Assembly: GCF_014243445.1 (NCBI RefSeq)
Contig: NZ_JACLQD010000002.1
Coordinates: 558,001 to 622,000, forward strand
DNA length: 64,000 nucleotides
Direction of reading: 5' to 3'
DNA from: Paragemmobacter straminiformis
Lineage (GTDB): Bacteria; Pseudomonadota; Alphaproteobacteria; Rhodobacterales; Rhodobacteraceae
Part shown: positions 16,578 through 26,214 of the stretch, piece after piece
Numbering within the stretch: position 1 is the stretch's first letter
Layout of the letters: each line of letters begins with the position of its first letter
The notes under the pieces: model-generated
Database searches by the model: none
What the model was told of the DNA's origin: nothing
What the model saw: the letters and a program-made list of their open reading frames with translations, nothing else
Made by a program: the position numbers and the translations under genes

Positions 16578-17366
16578 TTAGCCGCGCAGCACGGGGAACC
16601 AGTCTTCCCGCAGGGTCTGGCCTGCCTGCATCTCGTGTCCCGGATAGGGGGGCGAGGTGCGGCCGGGGCGTTCGACATAGCGCGCATCATCGCCCACCAA
16701 CCGCAGCGAAAAGGCGCGGCGGCGCTGGGCGGTCTCGTTTCCGCGCGCGCCATGCAGCGTCAGGTAATCGAAGGCCACGGCATCGCCCGGCTCCATCTCC
16801 CATTCCAGCACGCGCATGCCTTCGGCGTCGGGGTCCGGCACGGGCATGTATTTGTCGCTGTCGGGATAGAAGCTCGTCTCGGCCAGCCAGCGGGTGGGAA
16901 GCACCTCTTTCTCCCAGCGGTGCGAGCCTGCGACACAGCGCAGCGAGGCTTCGCGCACGGGATCGAGCGGCGACCAGAAGCTGACGGTCTGGCGGCCCGC
17001 GACGAAGTAATAGGGGCCGTCCTGATGCCAGGGCGTGGGTTTCGAGGTGCCCGGCTCTTTGACCAGAACGTGGTCGTGGAACAGCTGCACGCGGCGCGAC
17101 GACATGAGGCGCGCGGCCACATCGGCCACCTGCGACTCGCGGATCACGCGTTCGAATTCGGGGATGCGGTTCCAGTTGCAGTAATCGTCGAAGAAACGCC
17201 CGCCCTCGCCGGGTTTGAGGTTCTCGGCCGCGTAGGGCCCCGGTTCGGCCATGTTGCGGGCGACACCCTCGCGCAGGGTTTCGACCCAATCGGCCCAAAG
17301 GCCCTTGATCAGGACCGCGCCGTCGCGCTGGAAATCCGTGACCATCTGATCGGTTATGGTGACCAT
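16578..17366 (-). CDS. Phytanoyl-CoA dioxygenase (PhyH) family 2-oxoglutarate/Fe(II) oxygenase
   Basis: A 262-residue oxygenase expected to hydroxylate a small substrate using Fe(II), 2-oxoglutarate and O2. The iron ligands are visible as His114-x-Asp116 (PTPWHQDGPYYF) and a distal His near 205 (LTLHGARGN), followed by the RRRAFSLRL arginine that binds 2-oxoglutarate. The N-terminus MVTITDQMVTDFQRDGAVLIKGLW is typical of PhyH proteins. It is divergent from a LysR regulator that overlaps a ureohydrolase gene, so a guanidino or amino-acid substrate is plausible by inference. Direct evidence for the substrate is absent; it lacks obvious ectoine-hydroxylase context. Confidence 0.85.
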   Translation of the reverse strand: MVTITDQMVTDFQRDGAVLIKGLWADWVETLREGVARNMAEPGPYAAENLKPGEGGRFFDDYCNWNRIPEFERVIRESQVADVAARLMSSRRVQLFHDHVLVKEPGTSKPTPWHQDGPYYFVAGRQTVSFWSPLDPVREASLRCVAGSHRWEKEVLPTRWLAETSFYPDSDKYMPVPDPDAEGMRVLEWEMEPGDAVAFDYLTLHGARGNETAQRRRAFSLRLVGDDARYVERPGRTSPPYPGHEMQAGQTLREDWFPVLRG

Positions 17367-17450
17367 GACTTGCCCCTTATCTTCGGTCTGGCCTGTCTGG
17401 CAGCGGGGCTTTATAGTTTCAAATAATATGTTCTGATATGGGTCATAGCA
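17367..17450. promoter_or_regulatory. Divergent promoter region, phyH-like/lysR
   Basis: An 84-bp gap separates two divergent starts. The part 17411-17441 is strikingly AT-rich (TATAGTTTC, AAATAATATG, TGATATG) for this GC-rich chromosome. That fits overlapping promoters and a LysR-type binding site, although I cannot define one T-N11-A box with confidence. Confidence 0.5.
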
Positions 17451-18374
17451 ATGATTAATGGCACCTTGCGGCAGATCGAATATGCCTGCGCGGTCGGTCG
17501 CTTTGGCGGGGTGACGGCGGCGGCCGAGGCGTTGCATGTCTCGCAGCCGGCGCTTTCGGTGGCGCTGGGGCAGCTTGAGGCGGCCTTGGGGCAACCCCTG
17601 TTCCAGCGGCGCGCCGGTGGGCGGGTGGTGCCGACGGCCTTTGGCCGTGGCTGGCTGGCCGAGGCGCAGGCGCAGCTTGGCGCGATGGAGCGGCTGATGG
17701 CGGGGGCGGTGGTGCAGGCCCCTGTGCGGCTTGCCTGTTTCGAGGATCTGGCCCCTGCCCTTTTGGCGCGGGTGTTGCGCGGGTTGGAGGGCACGGGGAT
17801 TGCCGTGGAGCCCGCCGTGCTGGGGTTCGAGGCGATTACCGAAGGGCTGCGGCTGGGACGGATCGACCTTGCGCTGACATGGGACCTCGGGCTTGGGACA
17901 GAGGTGGCGCGGCAGGTGCTGACGCGGGTCGTGCCCCATGCGGTTCTGGCGATCGACCATCCGCTGCTGCGGCGGCGGCGGTCGGTGACTCTGGCCGAAC
18001 TGGCCGAAGTGCCGTTGATCCTGACCGATCAGGGCCTGTCGGTCGGGCATATCCGCGGGCTGTTCAGCCAGGCGGGGCTGAGCCCGCGCATCGCGCACCG
18101 GACGGCGAGCCTTGAGTTGATGCGGAGCTTCGCGGCCAACGGTCTGGGCGTGGGCATAAGCTATGCGCGGCCGCTTGCGCGGCACAGCCATGACGGGCAG
18201 CGGGTGATGACGCTGCCGATTTCGGACGCGGGAAGCGAGCCGGTGGTTCTGGCGCATCATGCCGGGCATCCGCCCACGGGGGCGGCGCATCGGCTGGTGG
18301 AATTGCTTCCCGCCCTCTTGCCCTTTGGCAGGGAAGCCGACAGCATGGCGGCATCAGAACAGGATACAGCATGA
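17451..18374 (+). CDS. LysR-family transcriptional regulator
   Basis: A 307-residue LysR regulator. The N-terminal winged helix reads TLRQIEYACAVGRFGGVTAAAEALHVSQPALSVALGQLEAALG, a standard LysR recognition helix. The effector-binding domain spans residues about 90-295. It is transcribed away from the PhyH-like gene and its stop overlaps the ATG of the ureohydrolase by 4 bp (ATGA), so it is co-transcribed with that gene. It probably controls both, with the substrate or product of the pathway as effector (inference from arrangement). Confidence 0.9.
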   Translation: MINGTLRQIEYACAVGRFGGVTAAAEALHVSQPALSVALGQLEAALGQPLFQRRAGGRVVPTAFGRGWLAEAQAQLGAMERLMAGAVVQAPVRLACFEDLAPALLARVLRGLEGTGIAVEPAVLGFEAITEGLRLGRIDLALTWDLGLGTEVARQVLTRVVPHAVLAIDHPLLRRRRSVTLAELAEVPLILTDQGLSVGHIRGLFSQAGLSPRIAHRTASLELMRSFAANGLGVGISYARPLARHSHDGQRVMTLPISDAGSEPVVLAHHAGHPPTGAAHRLVELLPALLPFGREADSMAASEQDTA

Positions 18375-19330
18375 GCGGAAATACCTATGACAGCGGGCGG
18401 TTGAACCTGCCCTTCGTCGGCATCTCGACCTTTGGCAAGCGGCCCTATGTGGGCGACTGGGACAGGATCGACGCGGATATCGCGGTGATGGGCGCGCCCT
18501 TCGACTTTGGCACGCAGTTCCGGTCGGGCGCGCGTTTCGGCCCGCGTGCGGTGCGCGAGGCGTCGACGCTGTTCTCGTTCGGGCATGCGGGCGCTTACGA
18601 CCACGAGGATGACGCGATCTATCTGGGGCCGGAGGTGAGCATCGTCGATATCGGGGACGCCGATATCGTGCATACCGACACCGAAACCAGCCATGCCAAT
18701 ATCGAAAAGGGCGTGCGGGCGATCCTGAAGGCGGGGGCGCTGCCCGTGACCATCGGCGGGGACCATTCGATCAACATCCCCTGCATCCGCGCCTTTGACG
18801 ACCAGGGGCCGATCCATATCCTGCAAATCGACGCGCATCTGGATTTCGTCGATGTGCGCCACGGGGTGCGGCACGGGCATGGCAACCCGATGCGGCGGGC
18901 GGCGGAAAAGGACTATGTGACGGGGATCACCGCGCTGGGGATCCGCAATGTCTCGTCCACCAGCAAGGACGGTTACGATGCGGCGCGGGCGATGGGGGAT
19001 GATATCCTGTCGGTGCGGCAGGTGCGCAAGCTGGGGGTCGAGGGTGTTCTGGCCCGCATTCCGGCAGGGGCAAGGCTTTACGTGACCATCGACATCGACG
19101 GATTTTGCCCGTCAATCGCGCCGGGAACGGGCACGCCGAGCCACGGCGGGTTCCTGTACTACGAGGTGCTGGAGATTTTGCAGGCGGCAGCCAAGGCGCA
19201 TGACGTGGTGGGAATCGATCTGGTCGAGGTGGCGCCCGATTACGACCGCGACGGGACGACCGCCATTCTGGCCGCGCAGGTGTTGCTGAACTTTCTGGGC
19301 TTCATCTTTCACGCGAGAAAATCGCGCTAA
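18371..19330 (+). CDS. Ureohydrolase (agmatinase/guanidinobutyrase-like)
   Basis: A 319-residue member of the arginase/agmatinase fold, which hydrolyses a guanidino group to release urea using a binuclear metal centre. The metal ligands are visible: His135 in GGDHS, Asp154, His156 and Asp158 in DAHLD, and Asp241/Asp243 in TIDIDGFCPS followed by PGTGTP. The IDGFCP sequence differs from the usual DxDxxDP core. It is translationally coupled to the LysR gene. Candidates are agmatine, guanidinobutyrate, a hydroxylated guanidino acid or guanidine; sequence alone does not decide. An intrinsic terminator follows at 19361. Confidence 0.85.
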   Translation: MSGNTYDSGRLNLPFVGISTFGKRPYVGDWDRIDADIAVMGAPFDFGTQFRSGARFGPRAVREASTLFSFGHAGAYDHEDDAIYLGPEVSIVDIGDADIVHTDTETSHANIEKGVRAILKAGALPVTIGGDHSINIPCIRAFDDQGPIHILQIDAHLDFVDVRHGVRHGHGNPMRRAAEKDYVTGITALGIRNVSSTSKDGYDAARAMGDDILSVRQVRKLGVEGVLARIPAGARLYVTIDIDGFCPSIAPGTGTPSHGGFLYYEVLEILQAAAKAHDVVGIDLVEVAPDYDRDGTTAILAAQVLLNFLGFIFHARKSR

Positions 19331-19360
19331 CAGCTTGCAGATAAGCCATAAAAGGAACTG

Positions 19361-19383
19361 AAGGGGGCTTTCGCCCCCTTTTT
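19361..19383 (+). terminator. Intrinsic terminator after the ureohydrolase gene
   Basis: The stem AAGGGGGC / GCCCCCTT with a TTTC loop is followed by further T. It lies 30 bp after the ureohydrolase stop and just before the convergent aglK stop. Confidence 0.88.
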
Positions 19384-19385
19384 CC

Positions 19386-20474
<1,089 letters not shown>

Positions 20475-20485
20475 CGTCTTCCCCC

Positions 20486-22111
20486 CTAGGATCTTTTCGC
20501 AATGACGAAGCCCCAACCTGTCAGGCGGGCAGCGCCCCCCGTGACGGCGGCGCCGTGAAGTTCGGATGCCAAGGCCGTCCAGTTGCCCGCGGGCAAGGTG
20601 ACGGTGGCGCTGTCGTCGGACAGGTTGAAGGCACAGAAGAGGTCTTCTCCGCCGTGCCTTTGGAACGAGAACACGGCGCCGTCGCTGTGCCATGCGGTCA
20701 TCGTGCCGTCGCGGAGGGCGGCATGGGCGCGGCGGAAGGCGAGTGCGGCGCGGTAATGTTCGAGCATCGAGCCCGCCTGCCCCGTTTGGGCGGCGACCGA
20801 AAGCGGGCGGTGCGGGGCGGTGACGGGAAGCCACGCCTTGGTCGCAGAGGAAAAGCCGCAAAGGGAATTGTCGGTCGTCCAGATCATCGGGGTGCGGCAG
20901 CCGTCGCGGCCCTTGAATTCGGGCCAGAACTGGATGCCGTAGGGATCTTGCAGCTCATCAAAGGCGATGTCGGCTTCGGGCAGGCCCAATTCCTCGCCCT
21001 GATAGAGGCAGACCGAGCCGCGAAGGCACATGAGCATCGTCGCATAAGTCTTTGCTGCCGCTTCGGAAAGGTTCCAGCGGGTGATATGGCGCACGGTGTC
21101 GTGGTTGGAATAGGCCCAGCAGGGCCATGCATCGGGCGCGGCTTTGGCCAGACGGTCGAAGGTTGTGGCGGCAAGGTCGGCGGTCAGGCGTGCGGGTTGC
21201 AGCATCTCGAACGGGTAGCACATCTGCACCTTGTCACCGCCCGAGGTGTATTCGGCCATGATCTCGAGCCCGCGCTGGGCATCGCCCACCTCGCCCACGG
21301 CGGCGGCGCCGTAGGGGTTCAGCTCGGCGCGGAATTTACGCAGGAATTCAAGGTTTTCGGGCTGGTTCTTCGAAAAGAGGTGCAACTGGTGGTTATAGGG
21401 GTTCACCGAAGGGGCGATGGAATCGTTGCGCAGCTCTTTCGGCAGCGAAGGATTGTCGCGCAGGTATTTGTCGGCGAAGTAGAAGTTGATCGTATCCAGG
21501 CGGAAGCCGTTGACCCCGCGCTTGAGCCAGAAGCGCGCGACGTCGAGAAGCGCGTCCTGCACGGGGGCGTGGTGCAGGTTGAGGTCGGGCTGCGAGGTGA
21601 GGAAGTTGTGCAGGTAATACTGCTCGCGCCGCGCGTCCCATTGCCACGCGCTGCCGCCAAAGACCGACAGCCAGTTGTTGGGCGGGGTGCCGTCGGGCTT
21701 CGGATCGGCCCAGACATACCAGTCTGCTTTCGGGTTGGTCTTGTTCTTGCGGCTTTCCGCGAACCACGGATGCACATCGGCGGTATGCGACAGGACGAGG
21801 TCGATCATCACCTTGAGGCCGAGGTCGTGGGCGGTTTTCACCACGCGGTCGAAATCGGCCAAGGTGCCGAACATCGGGTCGATGTCGCAGTAATCCGACA
21901 CGTCGTAGCCGAAATCCTTCATCGGAGAGGTGAAGAAGGGGCTGATCCAGATGGCGTCGGCGCCGAGGGCGGCGATATGGGGCAGACGGTCGGCGATACC
22001 GGCAAGGTCACCGATCCCGTCGCCGTTGCTGTCCTGAAAGCTGCGCGGGTAGATCTGGTAGATCACCGCGCCGCGCCACCAACCGGCGTCTGTGCCGATA
22101 ACGTCTTGCAT
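20486..22111 (-). CDS. aglA: Alpha-glucosidase (GH13)
   Basis: A 541-residue cytoplasmic GH13 enzyme that hydrolyses imported alpha-glucosides (sucrose, maltose, trehalose and similar) to glucose. The N-terminus WWRGAVIYQIYPRSFQDSNGDG is diagnostic. The catalytic triad lies at Asp about 205 (FRLDTINFYF), Glu about 272 (VGEVGD) and Asp about 337 (SNHDTVRH). There is no signal peptide, so hydrolysis occurs after uptake by AglEFGK. It lies between aglG and aglK in the order known from Sinorhizobium agl clusters. The ribosome-binding site (AAGAAAG) is weak, suggesting coupling to aglG. Confidence 0.95.
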   Translation of the reverse strand: MQDVIGTDAGWWRGAVIYQIYPRSFQDSNGDGIGDLAGIADRLPHIAALGADAIWISPFFTSPMKDFGYDVSDYCDIDPMFGTLADFDRVVKTAHDLGLKVMIDLVLSHTADVHPWFAESRKNKTNPKADWYVWADPKPDGTPPNNWLSVFGGSAWQWDARREQYYLHNFLTSQPDLNLHHAPVQDALLDVARFWLKRGVNGFRLDTINFYFADKYLRDNPSLPKELRNDSIAPSVNPYNHQLHLFSKNQPENLEFLRKFRAELNPYGAAAVGEVGDAQRGLEIMAEYTSGGDKVQMCYPFEMLQPARLTADLAATTFDRLAKAAPDAWPCWAYSNHDTVRHITRWNLSEAAAKTYATMLMCLRGSVCLYQGEELGLPEADIAFDELQDPYGIQFWPEFKGRDGCRTPMIWTTDNSLCGFSSATKAWLPVTAPHRPLSVAAQTGQAGSMLEHYRAALAFRRAHAALRDGTMTAWHSDGAVFSFQRHGGEDLFCAFNLSDDSATVTLPAGNWTALASELHGAAVTGGAARLTGWGFVIAKRS

Positions 22112-22124
22112 TCGATAGGCTTTC

Positions 22125-23264
22125 TTATTTCACGGACCCGGCCAGAAGGCCGCGGACAAGGTATTTCTGCATGGCAAAGAACACCACGAGGGGAATGGCG
22201 ATCGAGATGAAGGCCGAGGCCGATAGAATTTCCCAATCGCCGCCGCGCGAACCCATCAGGTTGACGAGGTTGCCGGTCAGCACCTGCTGGTCATTGCCCG
22301 TGCCAAGGAAGACGAGCGCGACAAGCAGGTCGTTCCACGTCCAGAGGAACTGGAAAATGGCAAAGGAGGCGAGCGCCGGGAAGGACAGCGGCAGGATGAT
22401 CTTGACGAAGATCTGGAAATCGGTCGCGCCATCGACGCGGGCGTTTTCGATGATGTCGCGGGGAAGCCCGGCCATGTAGTTGCGCAAAAGGTAGATGGCG
22501 AGCGGCAGGCCGAAGCCGGTATGGGCCATCCAGATGCCGAGATAGCTTTTGCCGATGCCCATCATGTTGTGCAGTTGCAAAAGCGGGATCAACGCCAGTT
22601 GCAGCGGCACGACAAGCAGGCCCACCACGATGGCGACCAGCAGGGCGCGGCCCGGAAACTCCATCCATGCCAGCGCATAGGCGGCAAAGGCGGCGATCAG
22701 GATCGGGATGATGGTGGCGGGGATCGAGACGGTGAGCGTGTTGAGAAAGGCCTGACCGATGGTTTGCCCCGCCAGCGGGCTGAACAGCACCAGGGAATAG
22801 TTGTTGGTGGTGAATTCGGGCGGTGTCGCGGCAGTGACGAACACCCGCGGCATGCGCATGTCGGCCATCGAGGCTGCCGATTTCAGGGCGAAGCTGCCTG
22901 CCGCCGTGACGGTGAGGGTGACGCCGTCGTTGAGCGTGGCGGTTTCGTCGGCACCATAGGCCTCGGGTTCCTTGGAGGAGGTGCCCCAGCGGCTGATTTC
23001 GGCCCCTGCCCCGTCGAAAAGCTGGCCTTCGATGACATAGGCGCCGTCTTTCTGCACCTCGTCTCCGGCAAGGCGGATGGCGGGGAGCTGGCTTTCCTGC
23101 GTCATGAGCGAACGCCACCAGCCCGAGGAGCTGATCTGGTCACCCGTGCGGAAGGACGAGACCAGAAGGCCGAAGGTGGGCAGCACCCAGAGCGCCACGA
23201 GGAGCAGCGTCGAAAGATGCACAGCCCAGACGAGGCCGGATTTCTTGCCTGCGATATTGTCCAT
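22125..23264 (-). CDS. aglG: Alpha-glucoside ABC transporter permease
   Basis: A 379-residue MalG-type permease. It has an N-terminal membrane segment (LVWAVHLSTLLLVALWVLPTFGLLV). A periplasmic insertion of roughly 130 residues follows, larger than in MalG and characteristic of AglG-type proteins. Five further helices come next, with the EAA loop near ENARVDGATDFQIFVKIILPL that contacts the ATPase. The C-terminus is MQKYLVRGLLAGSVK, typical of MalG-like subunits. It is 11 bp downstream of aglF and 13 bp upstream of aglA. Confidence 0.93.
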   Translation of the reverse strand: MDNIAGKKSGLVWAVHLSTLLLVALWVLPTFGLLVSSFRTGDQISSSGWWRSLMTQESQLPAIRLAGDEVQKDGAYVIEGQLFDGAGAEISRWGTSSKEPEAYGADETATLNDGVTLTVTAAGSFALKSAASMADMRMPRVFVTAATPPEFTTNNYSLVLFSPLAGQTIGQAFLNTLTVSIPATIIPILIAAFAAYALAWMEFPGRALLVAIVVGLLVVPLQLALIPLLQLHNMMGIGKSYLGIWMAHTGFGLPLAIYLLRNYMAGLPRDIIENARVDGATDFQIFVKIILPLSFPALASFAIFQFLWTWNDLLVALVFLGTGNDQQVLTGNLVNLMGSRGGDWEILSASAFISIAIPLVVFFAMQKYLVRGLLAGSVK

Positions 23265-23275
23265 CTTCGGCCCCC

Positions 23276-24499
23276 TTAGCGCATTTCTTTGCGTGCGTTG
23301 TAGACGTTCCAGACAAGGATCGGCGTGACCAGAAGCATGATCACCATCGCCGAGGCCGAGCCGACGCCCCAGTCGAGCGAGCGGAAGAGCTTGTCATACA
23401 TGTAGTTGGCAAGGACCTGCGTTTCCCATTGGCCGTTGGTCATGGCCAGCACGATGTCAAAGACCTTGAGGACGACGATGGTGATGGTGGTCCAGACCAC
23501 GACGATGGTGGACATGATCTGCGGCACCTTGATCTGGAAGAAGATCTGGAAGGGGTTCGCGCCGTCGATGATGGCGGCCTCGACCGTGTCTTCGGGCACG
23601 CCGCGCAGGGCGGCGGACAGGATGACCATTGCGAAACCCGTCTGGATCCAGACGAGGACGATCATCAGGAAGTAGCTGTTCCAGTAAGGCAGCGTCAGCC
23701 ATGTCTGCGGCGTGCCATAGGGCAGCGGTCCGGCAAGGCCCGCGAGCCATGTGACCAGCTCGAACACGAAGAACAGGATCAGCGCGATGCCGAGCGCGCG
23801 GGCCGCCATGACCCAGACCCCCTCGCGCCGGGGGGTGGTGACAAGGGGGCGCAGCAAGAGCCAGCCGACATAGGCGAAAGCGGCGACCAGCGACAAAAGG
23901 AACAGCGCGGGCAGCACCTTGAGGAGCAGGAGCGAGCCGATGCCGCCATCGAATTTCAGCCAGAGCGCGTTGAGAAGGCCGATCTGGGCCTGCCCTTCGG
24001 GGCGGGTGTCGTAGATCAGCTTCCAGATGACCGAGGCACCGACGAACGAGATCGCCATCGGCATGAAGATCAGCGACTTGGCGATGCTGCCCCAGCGGAT
24101 GCGGTCGGAGAGCTGGGCCGCAAGCAGGCCGAAGGCGGTGGACAGCGCGGGCACAACGATCAGCCAGAGCATGTTGTTGCGCATGGATTCCCAGAACTTC
24201 GCTTCCGACATCATCTGGCTGTAGTTGGCCAGACCGACGAAATCGCCGTTCTTGCCCTTGAGCGACAGCCAGGCGGTCGCGAAAACGGGATAGGCGAGAT
24301 AAAGCCCGAGGGCGACCAGCGCGGGCATGAGAAAGAGCCACGGGCGGATCATGTTGGCGCGGTTGATGTTGCGCCCCGCATGGGGACCGCGCGCCGGATA
24401 GAGCACTTTATCCAGAAACAGGTTCGAGAAGTAGAAATAGCCCACACAACCGCCGACACCGATGACGATCACGAACAGGGCCTGCACTGCAGGATGCAT
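23276..24499 (-). CDS. aglF: Alpha-glucoside ABC transporter permease
   Basis: A 407-residue MalF-type permease with an extended N-terminal region. It begins with a membrane segment (VQALFVIVIGVGGCVGYFYF), then the RANMIRPWLFLMPALVALGLYLAYPVF helix, and further helices to a total of about eight. The EAA loop is EAAIIDGANPFQIFFQIKVPQI. A GGGGGGAGGGG sequence upstream of the ATG at 24499 provides a strong ribosome-binding site. It pairs with AglG to form the membrane channel. A large inverted repeat separates it from aglE. Confidence 0.93.
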   Translation of the reverse strand: MHPAVQALFVIVIGVGGCVGYFYFSNLFLDKVLYPARGPHAGRNINRANMIRPWLFLMPALVALGLYLAYPVFATAWLSLKGKNGDFVGLANYSQMMSEAKFWESMRNNMLWLIVVPALSTAFGLLAAQLSDRIRWGSIAKSLIFMPMAISFVGASVIWKLIYDTRPEGQAQIGLLNALWLKFDGGIGSLLLLKVLPALFLLSLVAAFAYVGWLLLRPLVTTPRREGVWVMAARALGIALILFFVFELVTWLAGLAGPLPYGTPQTWLTLPYWNSYFLMIVLVWIQTGFAMVILSAALRGVPEDTVEAAIIDGANPFQIFFQIKVPQIMSTIVVVWTTITIVVLKVFDIVLAMTNGQWETQVLANYMYDKLFRSLDWGVGSASAMVIMLLVTPILVWNVYNARKEMR

Positions 24500-24552
24500 T
24501 CCGAACCCCTCCCCCCTATGCGCGGCGCATGGGCCGCAGCCTTGTTTGAAGT

Positions 24553-24580
24553 GGCAGGCCCGGACGGGGCCGGACCTGCC
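24553..24580 (-). promoter_or_regulatory. Inverted repeat between aglE and aglF
   Basis: The arms GGCAGG-C-CCGG and CCGG-A-CCTGCC pair as 10 bp with one mismatch around an ACGGGG loop. It lies 20 bp after the aglE stop. Hairpins in this position, after the binding-protein gene, are known from mal-type operons to stabilise the upstream mRNA or partly stop transcription. Confidence 0.65.
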
Positions 24581-24600
24581 GTTGACGTCGTTGCGTCAGA

Positions 24601-25947
24601 TCACTTGGGCCACGAGGCTTCGATACCGTCGGCCACTTCCTGCGCGGACTTGCCGCCGGTGTAGTCGACCATGCCGGTCCAGAAGGTGCCCGCGCCGACA
24701 GCGCCCGGCATCAGGTCGGAACCGTCGAAGCGGAAGGTCGTGGCGTTGAGCAGGATTTCGCCCTGCTTCTTGAGCGCCGCGTTGGCATAGGCTTCGGTGT
24801 TGGCCGATTTCAGCGGGGTCAGGAAGCCGGAACCGGCCATCCAGATCTCGTGTGCGATCGGGGTTTTCAGCCATTCGATGAAGGCGCGGGCGCCTTCGCC
24901 GTCTTTGGTGATGAAGGCGAGCGTGCCTGCACCCAGAACCGGCTTGCCGAGGTCTTTTCCTTCATAGGCGGGGAAGTAGAAGAAGTCGGCGTCGGTGCCC
25001 AGTTCGGTTCCTTCGGGGAAGAAGGAGGGGATGAACGAAGCCTGCTTGTGCATGTAGCACTGCGGGGGCGAGGAGAAGAGGCCCTTGGGGCTGTCGCGGA
25101 AGTCGGTCGAGGCGACGGCGGCAGCGCCACCGGCGACGTATTTGTCGTTCTTGGCGAAGGCGCCGAATTCATCGATGGCGGCCACGACGGCGGGATCGTT
25201 GAACGGAATCTCGTGCTTGATCCACTTGTCGTAGGTTTCCGGCGACTGCGTGCGCAGCATCATGTCCTCGACCCAGTCGGTCGCGGGCCAGCCGGTCGCG
25301 CCGCCCGAACCCAGACCGATGCACCACGGGGTGCCGCCATCGGCCACGATCTTGTCGGTCAGGGCCTTCAGCTCTTCCATCGTCTGCGGCACTTCGTAGC
25401 CCGCATCGGCGAAGGTGTCGGGCGAATACCAGACCAGCGACTTCACGTCGATCTTGTAGGGGAAGGCGTAAAGCGCATCGGCGCCGTCCTTGCCCTTGTA
25501 CGTCCCGAGGCTGACCCACGAGGAGCCGGCAGCGTAGTTGTCGTTGAGCCAGTTCTTCGTCTCGTCACCCAGCGGGGCGATGTAGCCCTTGGAGGCGAGG
25601 TCGGCGATCAGGCCGGGCTGCGGCAGGATCGCGATATCGGGCGGGCTGCCCGCTTCGGTGTCGATCACGATCTGCTGTTCGTAGTTCTCGGACGAGGAGT
25701 ATTCCACCTTCACGCCCGAAGCGGCGGTGAAATAGGCCAGCATGGTTTCGACCAGAACCTGGTCTTCGCCGCGCCACGGGCCGAACATCTTGATGGTCTG
25801 GCCATCGAGGTTCGTCGCCTCGTCATAGGCTTTGTAGCTGTCCCAGTTGAACGGGCCTTCGCCCACGGGGAATTTCAGGTCCTGCGCCGAGGCAGCACCG
25901 GAAAGAAGCGCGAGCGCGGCTGCGCTGGCGAAGAGTTTCGATTTCAT
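24601..25947 (-). CDS. aglE: Alpha-glucoside ABC transporter solute-binding protein
   Basis: A 448-residue periplasmic binding protein of family 1. The start at 25947 gives a clean signal peptide (MKSKLFASAAALALLSGAASAQD), with GGGAGG 8 bases upstream. The mature N-terminus LKFPVGEGPFNWDSYKAY and IKMFGPWRGEDQ are typical of AglE. It captures alpha-glucosides for AglFGK. It is the first gene of the minus-strand agl operon and faces aglR across 267 bp holding LacI-type operator candidates. Confidence 0.94.
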   Translation of the reverse strand: MKSKLFASAAALALLSGAASAQDLKFPVGEGPFNWDSYKAYDEATNLDGQTIKMFGPWRGEDQVLVETMLAYFTAASGVKVEYSSSENYEQQIVIDTEAGSPPDIAILPQPGLIADLASKGYIAPLGDETKNWLNDNYAAGSSWVSLGTYKGKDGADALYAFPYKIDVKSLVWYSPDTFADAGYEVPQTMEELKALTDKIVADGGTPWCIGLGSGGATGWPATDWVEDMMLRTQSPETYDKWIKHEIPFNDPAVVAAIDEFGAFAKNDKYVAGGAAAVASTDFRDSPKGLFSSPPQCYMHKQASFIPSFFPEGTELGTDADFFYFPAYEGKDLGKPVLGAGTLAFITKDGEGARAFIEWLKTPIAHEIWMAGSGFLTPLKSANTEAYANAALKKQGEILLNATTFRFDGSDLMPGAVGAGTFWTGMVDYTGGKSAQEVADGIEASWPK

Positions 25948-26014
25948 GCGTATTCCTCCCAGAATACCCCGCCCTCTCGCGGGGCATGTTACCAACACCG
26001 GCAGAATCAATGGT

Positions 26015-26026
26015 CAAACCGCTTTG
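26015..26026. promoter_or_regulatory. Candidate AglR operator O1
   Basis: CAAACCGCTTTG fits a LacI-type core CAAA-N-CG-N-TTTG. On the minus strand its TTG is shared with a possible aglE -35 element (TTGACC at 26017-26012), so a bound repressor would block aglE transcription. Confidence 0.6.
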
Positions 26027-26065
26027 GATGGCGCACAGTCGCCGATTGCCCCGCACCTGTCAATC

Positions 26066-26077
26066 CAAAGCGCTGTG
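26066..26077. promoter_or_regulatory. Candidate AglR operator O2 (one half conserved)
   Basis: CAAAGCGCTGTG keeps one CAAA half-site and the central CG. With its flank ATCCAAAGCG it shares ten bases with the reverse complement of O1. It could act as an auxiliary site. Confidence 0.35.
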
Positions 26078-26114
26078 AAGTGCCGCAAAAGGCGGGATTA
26101 CGGCGCTATGCGGC

Positions 26115-26132
26115 TGCGAAATCGTTTTCGCA
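26115..26132. promoter_or_regulatory. Candidate AglR operator O3
   Basis: TGCGAAATCGTTTTCGCA is a near-perfect 18-bp palindrome with the AAA-N-CG-N-TTT core of LacI/GalR operators. It is the most symmetric of the four sites in the aglE-aglR gap. Confidence 0.65.
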
Positions 26133-26188
26133 AAGGTCGGGTTTGGCTTTGACCTTGCAGCCCATCCTGTCTAGTGTCTTGCCGAATT

Positions 26189-26200
26189 GAAATCGGTTTG
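26189..26200. promoter_or_regulatory. Candidate AglR operator O4
   Basis: GAAATCGGTTTG keeps the AAA-N-CG-N-TTT core and lies 14 bp before the aglR start codon, a position suited to autoregulation. Confidence 0.5.
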
Positions 26201-26214
26201 GGTGTTGTGCCGCC

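Noticed and set aside
18371-19330. Firm naming of the ureohydrolase as speB
   Set aside because: Metal ligands identify the superfamily, but the altered DIDGFCPS loop and the PhyH/LysR context leave the substrate open, so no gene symbol was given.
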